Part shown: positions 13,845 to 22,287 of the stretch, one piece after another | Layout: each line of letters starts with the position of its first letter | Numbering within the stretch: position 1 is the stretch's first letter | Assembly (NCBI GenBank): GCA_900541475.1 | Contig: UQJV01000028.1 | Coordinates: 1-26,443, forward strand | From: an uncultured Collinsella sp. | GTDB lineage: Bacteria; Actinomycetota; Coriobacteriia; Coriobacteriales; Coriobacteriaceae | Reading direction: 5' to 3' | DNA length: 26,443 nt | Made by a program: the position numbers and the translations under genes | Notes under the pieces: model-generated | Database searches by the model: none | Told to the model about the DNA's origin: nothing | The model's input: only the letters and a program-made list of their open reading frames with translations

Positions 13845-14567
13845 ATGAACGCTTCGTCTAAGAAGAAACTGGCCCAATACGAGCGCTTGGCGGGTACGCT
13901 GCGTGACCGCATCGCCGCCGGCATCTACGCACGCGGAGACAAGCTGCCGTCCGAGATGGAACTCATGGACGAATCGGGGCTGTCGCGCAGCACCGTGCGC
14001 CATGCTCTTAAGGTGCTCGTCGATGAGGGTCTGGTTCGAACCGAGCGCGGGCGCGGCGCCTTTGTGGCCGACACGCCGACGCTCCACGAGAACAACCTGG
14101 TGTTTTCGAGCTATACGGCGCAGGTCCAGGGTCAGGGCATGAAGCCCACCACGCGCACGGTGGACTCGGGCTTTACCAAGGCGGGCGGCAGCATAGCTAA
14201 GTTCTTTGATGCCGCCGTGGGCAGCAAGCTCGTCAAACTTGTCCGCCTGCGTTATCTGGACGATGCGCCGTTGTGCCTGGAGACCACCTACCTGCCGCCA
14301 AGCTTCGAGACGCTCATCGATCGCGATATTAACGGTTCACTCTACGCCGCGCTGCGACAGGAGTTCCATCGCGCACCGGCGCAGGGGCATAAGACCTTTG
14401 AGGTGTGCTATGCCTCGCAAAACGAGGCGTTTTTGCTCAACGTCGAGCGCGGGCAGGCGCTGATCCTAATCACCGACTACGTCTACGACACCGACGGCCG
14501 CCCGCTCCATGTCTCCAAGCGCATCCAGCGCACCGACCGCGCCAAATACACCGAGCCCATCGGCTAA
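13845..14567 (+). CDS. GntR/HutC-family transcriptional regulator with UTRA domain (GntR3)
   Basis: 240 residues. The winged helix-turn-helix spans about residues 10-78 (LAGTLRDRIAAGIY, KLPSEMELMDESGLSRSTVRHALKVL, wing ERGRGAFV). The UTRA domain spans about 88-235 (QGMKPTTRTVDSG, then LVKLVRLRYLDDAPLCLETTYLP). It is more distant from GntR1 and GntR2 than they are from each other, matching the divergence of its neighbour SIS3. Divergent orientation with 205 bases between it and SIS3, and 17-base repeats at both ends of that gap, support control of both genes. The ligand is probably the phosphorylated substrate of SIS3; that is inference. Confidence 0.9.
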   Translation: MNASSKKKLAQYERLAGTLRDRIAAGIYARGDKLPSEMELMDESGLSRSTVRHALKVLVDEGLVRTERGRGAFVADTPTLHENNLVFSSYTAQVQGQGMKPTTRTVDSGFTKAGGSIAKFFDAAVGSKLVKLVRLRYLDDAPLCLETTYLPPSFETLIDRDINGSLYAALRQEFHRAPAQGHKTFEVCYASQNEAFLLNVERGQALILITDYVYDTDGRPLHVSKRIQRTDRAKYTEPIG

Positions 14568-14574
14568 CCTGTCC

Positions 14575-15165
14575 CTAAATGGTAGGTTTGGGGAGGTCGG
14601 GGAACCAGGTTGGTTTGGGTTGGTTGGGCGTGCGCTCGGCCAGGACCAGCTCCATCCAACACATGTCGTACCAGCGACCGAACTTTTGGGCGCAGCGGTC
14701 GAAGGCACCCACCAGGCGATACCCCATATGGGCATGGAAGTCCTGGCTGTTGTGCGTCAGGTACTCGTCGTCCTTGTCGTGCGGCACGGCGATGAGCGCG
14801 CACATGTTGGTGATGCCCATCGCGACCAGACATTGCTTGAGCGCATCGTGCAGCTTGCGGCCCAGCCCGCCGTGGCGCACGTCGCGCGCCAGGTAGATCG
14901 ATGTCTCGACCGACCAGTCGTATGCCTCGCGGCTGTTAAGCGGACTCACATAGGCATAGCCTACCGGACGCCCGTCCAGCTCCATCACCAGATACGGATA
15001 GCGCTTGAGCGTGCGCTCGATACGCCCGGCGAACTCCTCAACGCTCGGCACCTCGTATTCGCAGGTAATCGCCGTCTGGCGCACATACGGCTCATAGATG
15101 GCAAGCAACGCCGGCGCGTCTTCGGGCGTCGCCAGGCGAATCGTCGGCTCGGACATCTCGGTCAT
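14575..15165 (-). CDS. GNAT-family N-acetyltransferase, phosphinothricin/MddA-like
   Basis: 196 residues. It shows the family start TIRLATPEDAPALLAIYEPYV, the segment TCEYEVPSVEEFAGRI, GYAYVSPLNSREAYDWSVETSIYL, and the acetyl-CoA pyrophosphate loop RHGGLGRKL. The C-terminal HMGYRLVGAFDRCAQKFGRWYDMCWMELVL matches the Pat/YncA/MddA group, which acetylates small amines such as methionine sulfoximine or phosphinothricin. The physiological substrate is unknown. GAGAAGGG four bases before the ATG at 15165 sets the start; the upstream extension to 15231 translates the terminator hairpin of the next gene. Its stop is eight bases from the convergent GntR3 stop. The C-terminal tail (PNQPKPTWFPDLPKPTI) is encoded by DNA that includes TGGTAGGTTT, so a repeat may have extended the gene. 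Confidence 0.87.
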   Translation of the reverse strand: MTEMSEPTIRLATPEDAPALLAIYEPYVRQTAITCEYEVPSVEEFAGRIERTLKRYPYLVMELDGRPVGYAYVSPLNSREAYDWSVETSIYLARDVRHGGLGRKLHDALKQCLVAMGITNMCALIAVPHDKDDEYLTHNSQDFHAHMGYRLVGAFDRCAQKFGRWYDMCWMELVLAERTPNQPKPTWFPDLPKPTI

Positions 15166-15180
15166 ACAACCCTTCTCCCC

Positions 15181-15223
15181 AAAAGCAGAGGCCGCCCTGC
15201 GCCAAACCCAGCGCAGGGCGGCC
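15181..15223 (-). terminator. Rho-independent terminator after the threonine-aldolase gene
   Basis: A 13-bp perfect stem (GGCCGCCCTGCGC at 15190-15202, complement 15211-15223), eight-base loop, then CTCTGCTTTT on the minus strand. It lies 17 bases past the stop of the 15241-16266 gene. Confidence 0.8.
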
Positions 15224-15240
15224 CTCGTCATTACATCAGG

Positions 15241-16266
15241 CTACAGGACAGCCGCCAATGCGTCGATGTCCTCCCGCGTCGTGGCCCAGCTGGTACAAAA
15301 GCGCACCACCGTGTGGGTCTCGTCGTACTTTTCCCAGTACTCGATCGAGGCATGCTCGCGAATGCGAGCCATGTCCTCGTTGGGCAGAATCACAAACTGC
15401 TGGTTCGTGGGCGTCTCCAAAAAGAACTGGTAACCGCGCTCGTGCAGCACACGACGTAGCGCCCGGGCCGTCTCAATCGCCTGTCGACCAATCTCAAAAT
15501 ACAGGCCATCGGTAAAGAGCGCCTCAAACTGGACGCCCGTCAGGCGGCCCTTGGCAAGCAGTGCGCCGTGCTGCTTAATGCGCGGAATGGGATGCGCCGG
15601 AGCGTGCATGCCGCAAAACACCACGGCCTCGCCGCACAGAGCGCCGCACTTGGTGCCACCGATGTAGAACACGTCGCACAGCTGCGCCAGCTCGGGCAGG
15701 GTAATGTCGCACTCATCGGCCGCCAGCGCATAGGCCAGGCGGGCACCGTCCACAAACAGCGGAATCTCGCGCTTCTGGCACACCGCGTGAATCGCCGCGA
15801 GCTCGGCCTTGGAGTACAGCGTGCCGTACTCGGTCGATAGGCTCACGTACACGGCACCCGGGAACACCGTGTGCTCGTAGCTCTCGTTTTCGTAGAACAC
15901 CTGGATATAGTTCTCGAGGTCCTCGGCGTGCATCTTGCCCTCGTAGCCGGGGATGGTGAGCACCTTATGGCCGCCAAACTCGATGGCGCCCGCCTCGTGG
16001 CAGGCGACGTGGCCAGTCTCGGCAGCAACGACGCCCTCGTAGGGCGCAAGCAGCATGTCAATCACCGTCGCGTTGGCCTGCGTGCCGCCCACCAGAAAAA
16101 ACACGTCGGCATCGGGGGCCTGGCAGGCCTCGCGGATAAGCTGCTTGGCGCACTCGGTATGCGCATCGGTACCGTAGCCGGGCTGCGGCTCCATGTTGGT
16201 ATCGACGAGCGCCTGCAGCACCGCCGGGTGTGCGCCGTGGGAATAATCGTTGTTGAACGCGAGCAT
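15241..16266 (-). CDS. ltaE: Low-specificity L-threonine aldolase family, PLP-dependent
   Basis: 341 residues, fold-type I PLP enzyme of the beta-eliminating lyase family. The start FNNDYSHGAHPAVLQAL, GGTQANATVIDMLL, His86 stacking on PLP in ETGHVACHE, the Asp173/Arg176 pair in FVDGARLAYAL, and the Schiff-base Lys206 in GGTKCGALCGEA follow threonine aldolase. It would cleave threonine or allo-threonine to glycine and acetaldehyde in the cytoplasm. AGAGGA lies five bases before the ATG. It is a single transcription unit closed by a strong terminator; PAP2 lies 45 bases upstream on the same strand. Symbol by family only; related beta-hydroxy amino acid substrates are possible. Confidence 0.9.
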   Translation of the reverse strand: MLAFNNDYSHGAHPAVLQALVDTNMEPQPGYGTDAHTECAKQLIREACQAPDADVFFLVGGTQANATVIDMLLAPYEGVVAAETGHVACHEAGAIEFGGHKVLTIPGYEGKMHAEDLENYIQVFYENESYEHTVFPGAVYVSLSTEYGTLYSKAELAAIHAVCQKREIPLFVDGARLAYALAADECDITLPELAQLCDVFYIGGTKCGALCGEAVVFCGMHAPAHPIPRIKQHGALLAKGRLTGVQFEALFTDGLYFEIGRQAIETARALRRVLHERGYQFFLETPTNQQFVILPNEDMARIREHASIEYWEKYDETHTVVRFCTSWATTREDIDALAAVL

Positions 16267-16311
16267 GGCAATCCTCTCTTACCGGGTATCGGCCAGATGA
16301 TTCAAACGGAG

Positions 16312-17175
16312 CTATTGTACGCCGCTGGGATAGGCAATGCGCGCGGCAAGGCACTCAAGTGCCAGTACCAGAGCAAAACCGCAGCTCACGTCACTCAAAA
16401 AGTGCGCTCCGATCACGATGCGGCCAAAGGCGACGAGCGCCGCGACCGCAGCCGCCGTCCAAAAGGCCACGCGGCGGCGCGACGGTTTTTCCTTAAAGGC
16501 CGCCGCGGGAAGCCCGGCGAGCATAAGGCCAATCGCCGCATGCGCGGTGTGCCCGCTCGCGAACGACTTGAACCCGTCCTTGATCACGCCGGCGGCGATA
16601 TAGGTCCACTTGTCGGGGTTGCCGATCACCCACCACGGCTGAAAATTGAGCCCCGGCGTGGCCTCGATCACGCGCATGCGCGGGCGCGACCACAGCGGCT
16701 TGACGATCACGTTGAGGATAATGGCCTGAGCGACCCACACGGCAAGTACCATCAACGCCCAGCGCGTGAGCTCGTCGGACTCGGTCGTGCGCGTGAGGCG
16801 ATAGACGATAAGGTTGGCGACGATAACCAGCACAAATGTCAGCACCAACTGAACAGCGATGAGTTTGCCGCCAACCTTCAGGGACGAGACGATCTCGTAG
16901 CCGGCCAGGCCAACGTTGACGAGGATGCCGAGCACGGCGGGCCATTTGCTCCCCCTGGAGTCGGGACGCACCGCGCGCACGAGCATAACGCCCGCGACGC
17001 TTGCCGTCAGCTCGAACGGAAGCTCGCCGGCAGCCTCGATAAAGCGGCCGTACATGCTGCCGATGTTGAACAGCGCGCTCGAGATCTGATAATCGAAGAA
17101 ACTGCCTACGCCCAGACAAAGGCACAGGGCAACCGCGATCATGGCGACATCTTTCTTATAGATGTATCCGAACAT
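16312..17175 (-). CDS. PAP2-family membrane phosphatase
   Basis: 287 residues with about seven hydrophobic segments. The phosphatase signature is in three parts: KPLWSRPR, FASGHTAHA with the catalytic SGH, and GRIVIGAHFLSDV with the second His. The long N-terminal membrane half (MIAVALCLCLGVGSFFDYQ, then LIAVQLVLTFVLVIVANLIVY) is typical of larger PAP2 proteins. Likely acts on lipid phosphates such as phosphatidylglycerol-P or undecaprenyl pyrophosphate at the outer membrane face. AAAGGA four bases ahead of the ATG. It starts 56 bases after the mfd stop with no obvious terminator between, so read-through from mfd is possible. Confidence 0.88.
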   Translation of the reverse strand: MFGYIYKKDVAMIAVALCLCLGVGSFFDYQISSALFNIGSMYGRFIEAAGELPFELTASVAGVMLVRAVRPDSRGSKWPAVLGILVNVGLAGYEIVSSLKVGGKLIAVQLVLTFVLVIVANLIVYRLTRTTESDELTRWALMVLAVWVAQAIILNVIVKPLWSRPRMRVIEATPGLNFQPWWVIGNPDKWTYIAAGVIKDGFKSFASGHTAHAAIGLMLAGLPAAAFKEKPSRRRVAFWTAAAVAALVAFGRIVIGAHFLSDVSCGFALVLALECLAARIAYPSGVQ

Positions 17176-17231
17176 GCTTTCCTTTCGATGGAACCAGAGT
17201 GCCCAAATGGGGTGATTGCAGCGTCGACCCG

Positions 17232-20200
17232 TTAGTCGTCGTCGCTGGCACCCAGCTGTTGCAGCAGCATGAGCGCCGCCGCCACCGGGCCGGTACCGTC
17301 GTTGGCGTCGAGACCGCGACCCAGGCCGCTGCCCGCACCGGCGCCTGCCTTGTAGGGTACCGACAGCTTGCGGCTCTTGGGAAAGTTCACCGCGCCATAG
17401 CGGGTCTTAAGCTCAAAGGCCACCTTCTTGGGCACGTCGACGCCCAAAAACGTGATGCGACCGCCACTGAGCGTGACGCTCTCGAGCCCCAGACGCTCGC
17501 CGCGAATGCGGATTCGTGCGCGATTGAACAGGTTGAGTCCCGCCAGCGGCAGCTCGCCATGCGCAGCCTCGGTCTCCTCCTGCACCTCATCGATGCTCTC
17601 CAGGTCCTCGGCCGCTGCGAGCTTACGGTACACGAGCACGCGCTGGTCCACCGCCGGCAGGTACTCCTCGGACAAGAAGTAGTCGGCCGGCAGGTTAATA
17701 CCCACGCTCGCCGCTTCCACGCCGGCGTCGTCATCGCCGCGCGCCTCAGCCACGGCCTGGCCCAGCATCTGCGTAAACAGGTCAAAGCCCACGCTCGACA
17801 GGTTGCCGTGCTGCTCGGCTCCCATAAGCGAGCCGGCGCCGCGAATCTCCAGGTCGCGCATGGCGATGCGCATGCCGCTGCCCAGGTCTTGGAACTCGGA
17901 AAGTGCAGTCAGGCGTGCCGTGGCCTCCTCGGTAAGCGGCAGCTCGCCCGGGAACATAAAGTACGCGTATGCCTGCGTGGCAGAGCGGCCCACACGGCCC
18001 TTAAGCTGGTAGAGCTGTGCCAGGCCCAAGCGCTGCGAGTCCTCGATGATCAGCGTGTTGGCCGTTGCGTTGTCGATGCCGCTCTCCACGATGGTCGTGG
18101 CGATGAGCACGTCGATCTTCTTGGTCGCGAACTCGATCATCACGTCCTCGACCTCGCGCGGGCTCATCTTGCCGTGCGCCACACCCACGCGCGCCTCGGG
18201 CGCGGCCTCGTGCACGCGCGCCACGGCATCATCGATGGTCTTGACGCGGTTGGACACGTAATACACCTGACCGCCGCGGCCCACCTCCAGGCGAATCGCC
18301 GCGCTCACCACGTCGGGGTCGTACTCCCCCACGTGCACGATCACGGGACGACGCCCGGTCGGCGGTGTGGTGATCAGGCTCATATCGCGCACGCCGCTCG
18401 TGGCCATCTGCATGGTTCGCGGAATCGGCGTGGCCGAAAGCGTGAGCACGTCAATCTGCTCGCGCAGGTTCTTGAGCTGCTCCTTGTGCTGCACGCCAAA
18501 GCGTTGCTCCTCGTCGATGATCACCAGGCCCAGGTTCTTGGGGTTCACATCGGCCGAAAGCAGACGATGCGTGCCGATGAGCACGTCGATCGTGCCCTCG
18601 GCAAACGCCTTGAGCGCGCGCTTTTGCTGCGCCGGGGTGCGGAAGCGGCTGAGCACTTCGACCTCGAGGCCAAACGGGGCAAAGCGCTCAAAGAACGTCT
18701 CGTAGTGCTGCTGGGCCAGAATGGTCGTGGGGCAGAGCACCATGACTTGGCGGCCGGAGTCCACGCACTTAAACGCCGCGCGCAGGGCAACCTCGGTCTT
18801 GCCAAAACCCACGTCGCCGCACAGCAGGCGGTCCATGGGCTTGGGCGCCTCCATATCGGCCTTAATGTCGGCGATGGCCTCCAGCTGGTCGCGCGTCTCG
18901 TCGTAAGGAAAGCTCTCCTCCATCTCGATCTGCTCGGGCGTGTCAGGCGGGCAGGCGATACCCGCGATTGATGAGCGGCGCGTATACAGGTCGACCAGGT
19001 CAAACGCCAGCTTTTTGGCATTCTTGCGCGCCTTGTTGGTGGCGCGCGTCCAGTCGGCTGTGTTGAGCCTGGTCAGGCGCGGTTTGTCGCCGTCGGGGCC
19101 AACATAGCGCGTGATACGGTCGACCTGCTCGAGCGGCACGTAGAGCTTGTCGCCGTCGGCATATTCCAGCAAAAAGTAGTCGCGCTCCTTGCCACCCACT
19201 TCCTGGCGCGCGATCTCGCTAAAGAGCGCGATGCCGTGAGTGGCATGCACCACGTAGTCGCCCGGCTTAAACGGGAAGGTGATCTGCGTAATGTCCACCT
19301 TGCGGCGGCTGCGCGCGCGGTTGGCATCCATACGGGCGTTGAGGTCGGCGATCGAGAACACGGCCAGGTTGGCATCGGGCACCACCACGCCCTGCGGCAG
19401 GGCGGCATCGACAAAGGTCACGCGCCCGCGCGAGATGGTGGGCACGGCGGCACCGGCGGCAGCCTGGGCCGCGCCCGCCTCGAGCGAGCGGGCGTTGAGT
19501 GCGTCGGCCTTACGCTCGCGAATGGAAGCGTGGGCCTCCTGGCGTGCGGCACGGTCGGCGGAATCCGCCGCCGCCACGCGCACGCGGTCGCCAATGACGC
19601 CAGCGTTTTCGGGCGCGGCCGTCAGCGACTCCTCAAAGGTAATGCCCTCATCGCCAAAGGTGAGCTCCATCGACTCGCGCGCACCGCGGTCAGGGATGGC
19701 AAACACGCAGGCGTAGCGCTTGCCCACGACTTCCTGAATGCGCGTCATAAAACGGTTGTCCGAGCCTGCGATGGCCGGCTGCTCAATCTTGAGCTCCGCC
19801 GTCACCGCGCCGCCGGCGCGAATCAGGCTCACATAGTTCAGGCGCTGCTGAGCACCAAAATCGAGCTGCTGGGCACGTACATACAGACCATCCAGTCGGT
19901 CAATCCCCGCCTCGCCGGCACGCGCCTCGATATCCTCGTAGGCGCGCAGGCAATCGTCGAACAGTGAGCGCGGCTCGGACAAAACCACGAGCGCCTTGCC
20001 GCCCACATGTGCCAGCGGGCTTACGGTCTGGCCGTACATCACCGGCAAAAAGCGGTCGAGCTCGGGCGTGACGATGCGTGCATCCACCATCTCGAGCAGC
20101 GCCGCCAGCTTGCTATCGCTCTGGCTTGCGCGGTAGAGCGCCACATGCATGTTGTGGACGGCCTCGTCGGTAAGCGCCAACTCGCGGCACGGGAAGATCT

Positions 20201-20864
20201 CGATACTGTCCTCGTTGCCGATGGTTTGGCCCGTGGAGCTCACCATGCGGCGGATGCGGTCGATCTCGTCGCCGAAGAACTCGATGCGCACGGGCGCCTT
20301 TTCCTGTGCGGGGAACACCTCGACGGTGTCGCCGTGCACGCGGAACAGACCGGGCGCATCGGCGGCGCCGGCATTGGTGTAGCCCATGCCCACCAGGCGC
20401 TGCGGCACCTCGTCAAAGGGAATCTCCTCGCCCACCGCAAAAGTGGTGGACTCCCAATAGCAACTCTCGACCGGCGGCACGCAGCGCAGCAGCGCGCGGG
20501 CTGAGGCAACCATGATGCAGTTGTCCCCGCGCACGATGCGCCCCAGAGCCTCGCAGCGCTGCGCCACCACGGCGTCGTCGGGCGCCTGCTCGCGCCACGG
20601 ATAGTCCTTACGCTCGGGAAAACGGCACACGTGCGCTAGGCCCACGTAGGCGGCAAGGCTACGCGCGGCGCGATCAGCCGCGTCCTCGCCACTCACGATA
20701 TAGACCGTCGGGCGCGGACGGCGCGCAAACTGGGCGGCCGCCATAAGCGTGCGGCCCGACTGCGACACAGCCAGCGTCACGTCCTCGCCAGCATCGAGTC
20801 CGGCCTCGACGGTCTGCAGCGCCTCGGCAGTGTAGAGCTGCGCGGCTATACGGTGAATGAGCAT
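17232..20864 (-). CDS. mfd: Transcription-repair coupling factor Mfd
   Basis: 1210 residues. It removes RNA polymerase stalled at DNA damage and recruits UvrA. The N-terminal UvrB-like part (about 1-330, including YPWREQAPDDAVVAQR and GLFRVHGDTVEVFPA) is followed by the RNA-polymerase interaction domain (from FKPGDYVVHATHGIA, about residue 532), then the RecG-like translocase with Walker A GDVGFGKTE (about 682), DEEQRFG (about 781), LSATPIPRT, and motif VI QLKGRVGRS, and the C-terminal TRCF domain. It is about 60 residues longer than E. coli Mfd, with an Ala-rich insert near 440-480 and a Gly/Ala-rich tail. The start at 20864 has GGAGG six bases ahead; an in-frame earlier codon (20891) lies in the leader hairpin. 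Read from its own promoter. Confidence 0.96.
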   Translation of the reverse strand: MLIHRIAAQLYTAEALQTVEAGLDAGEDVTLAVSQSGRTLMAAAQFARRPRPTVYIVSGEDAADRAARSLAAYVGLAHVCRFPERKDYPWREQAPDDAVVAQRCEALGRIVRGDNCIMVASARALLRCVPPVESCYWESTTFAVGEEIPFDEVPQRLVGMGYTNAGAADAPGLFRVHGDTVEVFPAQEKAPVRIEFFGDEIDRIRRMVSSTGQTIGNEDSIEIFPCRELALTDEAVHNMHVALYRASQSDSKLAALLEMVDARIVTPELDRFLPVMYGQTVSPLAHVGGKALVVLSEPRSLFDDCLRAYEDIEARAGEAGIDRLDGLYVRAQQLDFGAQQRLNYVSLIRAGGAVTAELKIEQPAIAGSDNRFMTRIQEVVGKRYACVFAIPDRGARESMELTFGDEGITFEESLTAAPENAGVIGDRVRVAAADSADRAARQEAHASIRERKADALNARSLEAGAAQAAAGAAVPTISRGRVTFVDAALPQGVVVPDANLAVFSIADLNARMDANRARSRRKVDITQITFPFKPGDYVVHATHGIALFSEIARQEVGGKERDYFLLEYADGDKLYVPLEQVDRITRYVGPDGDKPRLTRLNTADWTRATNKARKNAKKLAFDLVDLYTRRSSIAGIACPPDTPEQIEMEESFPYDETRDQLEAIADIKADMEAPKPMDRLLCGDVGFGKTEVALRAAFKCVDSGRQVMVLCPTTILAQQHYETFFERFAPFGLEVEVLSRFRTPAQQKRALKAFAEGTIDVLIGTHRLLSADVNPKNLGLVIIDEEQRFGVQHKEQLKNLREQIDVLTLSATPIPRTMQMATSGVRDMSLITTPPTGRRPVIVHVGEYDPDVVSAAIRLEVGRGGQVYYVSNRVKTIDDAVARVHEAAPEARVGVAHGKMSPREVEDVMIEFATKKIDVLIATTIVESGIDNATANTLIIEDSQRLGLAQLYQLKGRVGRSATQAYAYFMFPGELPLTEEATARLTALSEFQDLGSGMRIAMRDLEIRGAGSLMGAEQHGNLSSVGFDLFTQMLGQAVAEARGDDDAGVEAASVGINLPADYFLSEEYLPAVDQRVLVYRKLAAAEDLESIDEVQEETEAAHGELPLAGLNLFNRARIRIRGERLGLESVTLSGGRITFLGVDVPKKVAFELKTRYGAVNFPKSRKLSVPYKAGAGAGSGLGRGLDANDGTGPVAAALMLLQQLGASDDD

Positions 20865-20887
20865 GCTGTTCCTCCGGCATTGCAACG

Positions 20888-20917
20888 CCAAAAGCCCGCC
20901 GGGGCAAGCTCGGCGGG
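20888..20917 (-). terminator. Terminator-like hairpin in the mfd leader
   Basis: On the minus strand CCCGCC (20912-20917) pairs with GGCGGG (20895-20900) around an 11-base loop, followed by CTTTT. It sits between the predicted mfd promoter and the mfd ribosome site, so it could attenuate mfd transcription. Confidence 0.5.
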
Positions 20918-20940
20918 TCGTTCGTCAAAGTTTATTAACG

Positions 20941-20969
20941 TTTATGGTACCGCACGGCCCCGTGACCAA
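20941..20969 (-). promoter_or_regulatory. Putative mfd promoter
   Basis: Minus strand TTGGTC (20964-20969), 17-base spacer, CATAAA (20941-20946). Predicted leader of about 70 bases that includes the terminator-like hairpin. Confidence 0.4.
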
Positions 20970-21126
20970 AAGCCAAAGCGACATCATGCCAAATGTTGCC
21001 CACAACGGTCTTACTAACGCGTTTTCCCAGCTTATTAATCCGCTCTCCGCTTTTTGATTTGCTGTCTTCCGGCAGCGATTTACACCGTCCGCGCCCCCTG
21101 GCGAGCATTTCGAGCTGCAAAGCGCC

Positions 21127-21132
21127 TATAAT
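21127..21132 (+). promoter_or_regulatory. -10 element of the FHA1 promoter
   Basis: A perfect TATAAT; no good -35 was found at 17 bases. The predicted transcription start is near 21139, giving a leader of about 48 bases that contains the G10 tract. Confidence 0.5.
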
Positions 21133-21163
21133 TGACCATGCTTACGTATTCAATGTCACTTTT

Positions 21164-21187
21164 GAGGAGGGGGGGGGGTAAAAACAA
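21164..21187 (+). promoter_or_regulatory. G10 homopolymer fused to the FHA1 ribosome-binding site
   Basis: GAGGAGG runs into ten consecutive G (21169-21178), then TAAAAACAA and the ATG. The AGGAGG core is about 17 bases from the ATG, too far, whereas the distal end of the G run is nine bases away. Slippage in the run would alter spacing or ribosome-site strength, a recognised form of phase variation in other bacteria. Confidence 0.6.
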
Positions 21188-22143
21188 ATGGCCGACACTC
21201 CATCTTGTGCACTGTACGCCGGGCTTAAGTCACTCGGTCGCATCAACAACGGTAACGCCGCGCAAATTCTCATGGCCGGCAACGCCCGTTACGGTGGACG
21301 CCTCATCTCCAAACGCTTGACGGTCCCGTCGTTTATCTCGCGCGAAATCGTTCACGCCAAACCCGGTGACCTTCCCGAGCCGCTGTTTAAGCCCTTTGAA
21401 CAAAGTGCGCGCCAGATACTCAACCTCATCATGCAAAACCGAGGCTCCGACCCCCAATCGCTGAGCAAGGTCGCTAACGCTATATGGAATCGTGCGTCCC
21501 AGACATGCAGGATGCCCTTACCAATTGCGGCGTCGACGGCATGCTCTTTAGAAACGGCGTCGAGCGCATTGAGACCGCTAACGATAGTGACATCAAAGAT
21601 CGCCTCTACATCCATCTGGTCTTTTTTATCGTTACTGGCTGCCTTGGCGACCCCGCCCGCGCCATCGAACACACCGAGTCCTTTGTGTCCGACCAGATGC
21701 TCTCGACACTCGGCACGGTCGAGACGACCGTCACCTCGTTTTTCTCGACAACCGCGCGCCCCATGGGAGACTTTCGCCTGGGGCTGCTGCGCGTCGTGGG
21801 CAACTCGGCACGACCGCCGCTGCGCCCCCTTACAACGGACCCGGTGGGCAGCATTATCGGGTCGCTGACGGGCGACGAGAACGCCATCACCGACGTCGAT
21901 TCCGATGTCTCGCGCCAGCACCTGCGCATTTGGTTCCAAGACGGGCACTGGCTTGCACAGGGCCTCGACTCCACCAACGGATCTTTTTTAATCTCGGGCG
22001 TCGACCGCGGACGACAGCCTATCGAGCCGCCCAGACGCGACCGCCCCGCCAACTTTGCCAACACCCCCGTTGAGATTCACAACGGAGACACGCTTTGCTT
22101 GGGCGCCACGACGCGTTTTTTGGTCATTCGCATCACAGACTAG
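21188..22143 (+). pseudogene. FHA-domain protein, frameshifted (FHA1)
   Basis: The reading frame from 21188 (MADTPSCALYAGLKSL) and the frame from about 21478 to 22143 together align along the whole length with FHA2 (24336-25325): NNGNAAQIL with NNREAARIL, CGVDGMLFRN with WGLDASILRN, TGCLGDP with CGCLADP, LGTVETT with FGTLETA. The C-terminal FHA domain is intact (IIGSLTGDENAITDVDSDVSRQH and STNGS), and would bind phosphothreonine peptides. One extra C in the CCC run at 21498-21500 would rejoin the frames and give 318 residues. Either a real loss-of-function or phase-type mutation, or a sequencing error. The second frame has an ATG at 21484, but no ribosome site was seen there. A terminator follows it. 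Confidence 0.75.
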
Positions 22144-22171
22144 TTCATACACACATCATCGACGCACAAGA

Positions 22172-22213
22172 TGCCGTTATTTGCATCAACCCCTGCAAAT
22201 AACGGCACCTTTT
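22172..22213 (+). terminator. Rho-independent terminator after FHA1
   Basis: Perfect 14-bp stem TGCCGTTATTTGCA (22172-22185) with its complement (22194-22207), eight-base loop, then CCTTTT. FHA1 is thus a separate transcript from the kinase gene. Confidence 0.8.
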
Positions 22214-22228
22214 CGATTAAGGCAACGG

Positions 22229-22257
22229 TTGCGCTACCTTTTCACTAACATTATTGT
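22229..22257 (+). promoter_or_regulatory. Putative promoter of the kinase-FHA2 operon
   Basis: TTGCGC (22229-22234), 17-base spacer, TATTGT (22252-22257). It lies between the FHA1 terminator and the kinase start, with a leader of about 24 bases containing AAAGGA. Confidence 0.45.
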
Positions 22258-22287
22258 TACGCACTTTATTCTCGAAAGGATCGCCCC

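Larger units (their letters stand above)
20865..21187. other. 323-base divergent promoter region between mfd and FHA1
   Basis: It holds the mfd leader hairpin and promoter (20888-20969), the FHA1 promoter (-10 at 21127) and the G10 tract (21169-21178). A 54-61-codon minus-strand frame (20935-21120) has no ribosome site and was not accepted as a gene. Confidence 0.6.

Noticed and set aside
17199..18971. 590-codon plus-strand open frame
   Set aside because: Antisense to the mfd translocase region; His/Leu/Arg-rich with no recognisable domain.
20935..21120. Small minus-strand frame upstream of mfd ending just before the hairpin
   Set aside because: Its position before a terminator-like hairpin was tempting, but there is no ribosome site at either start and no recognisable sequence; it overlaps the predicted mfd promoter.
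21132..21320. Upstream 62-codon frame running through the G10 tract
   Set aside because: It starts at or before the predicted transcription start and does not match the FHA2 N-terminus; kept only as a possible slippage product.
21482..21490. Programmed -1 frameshift site in FHA1
   Set aside because: No slippery X-XXY-YYZ heptamer at the break; alignment to FHA2 points to one missing C at 21498-21500.
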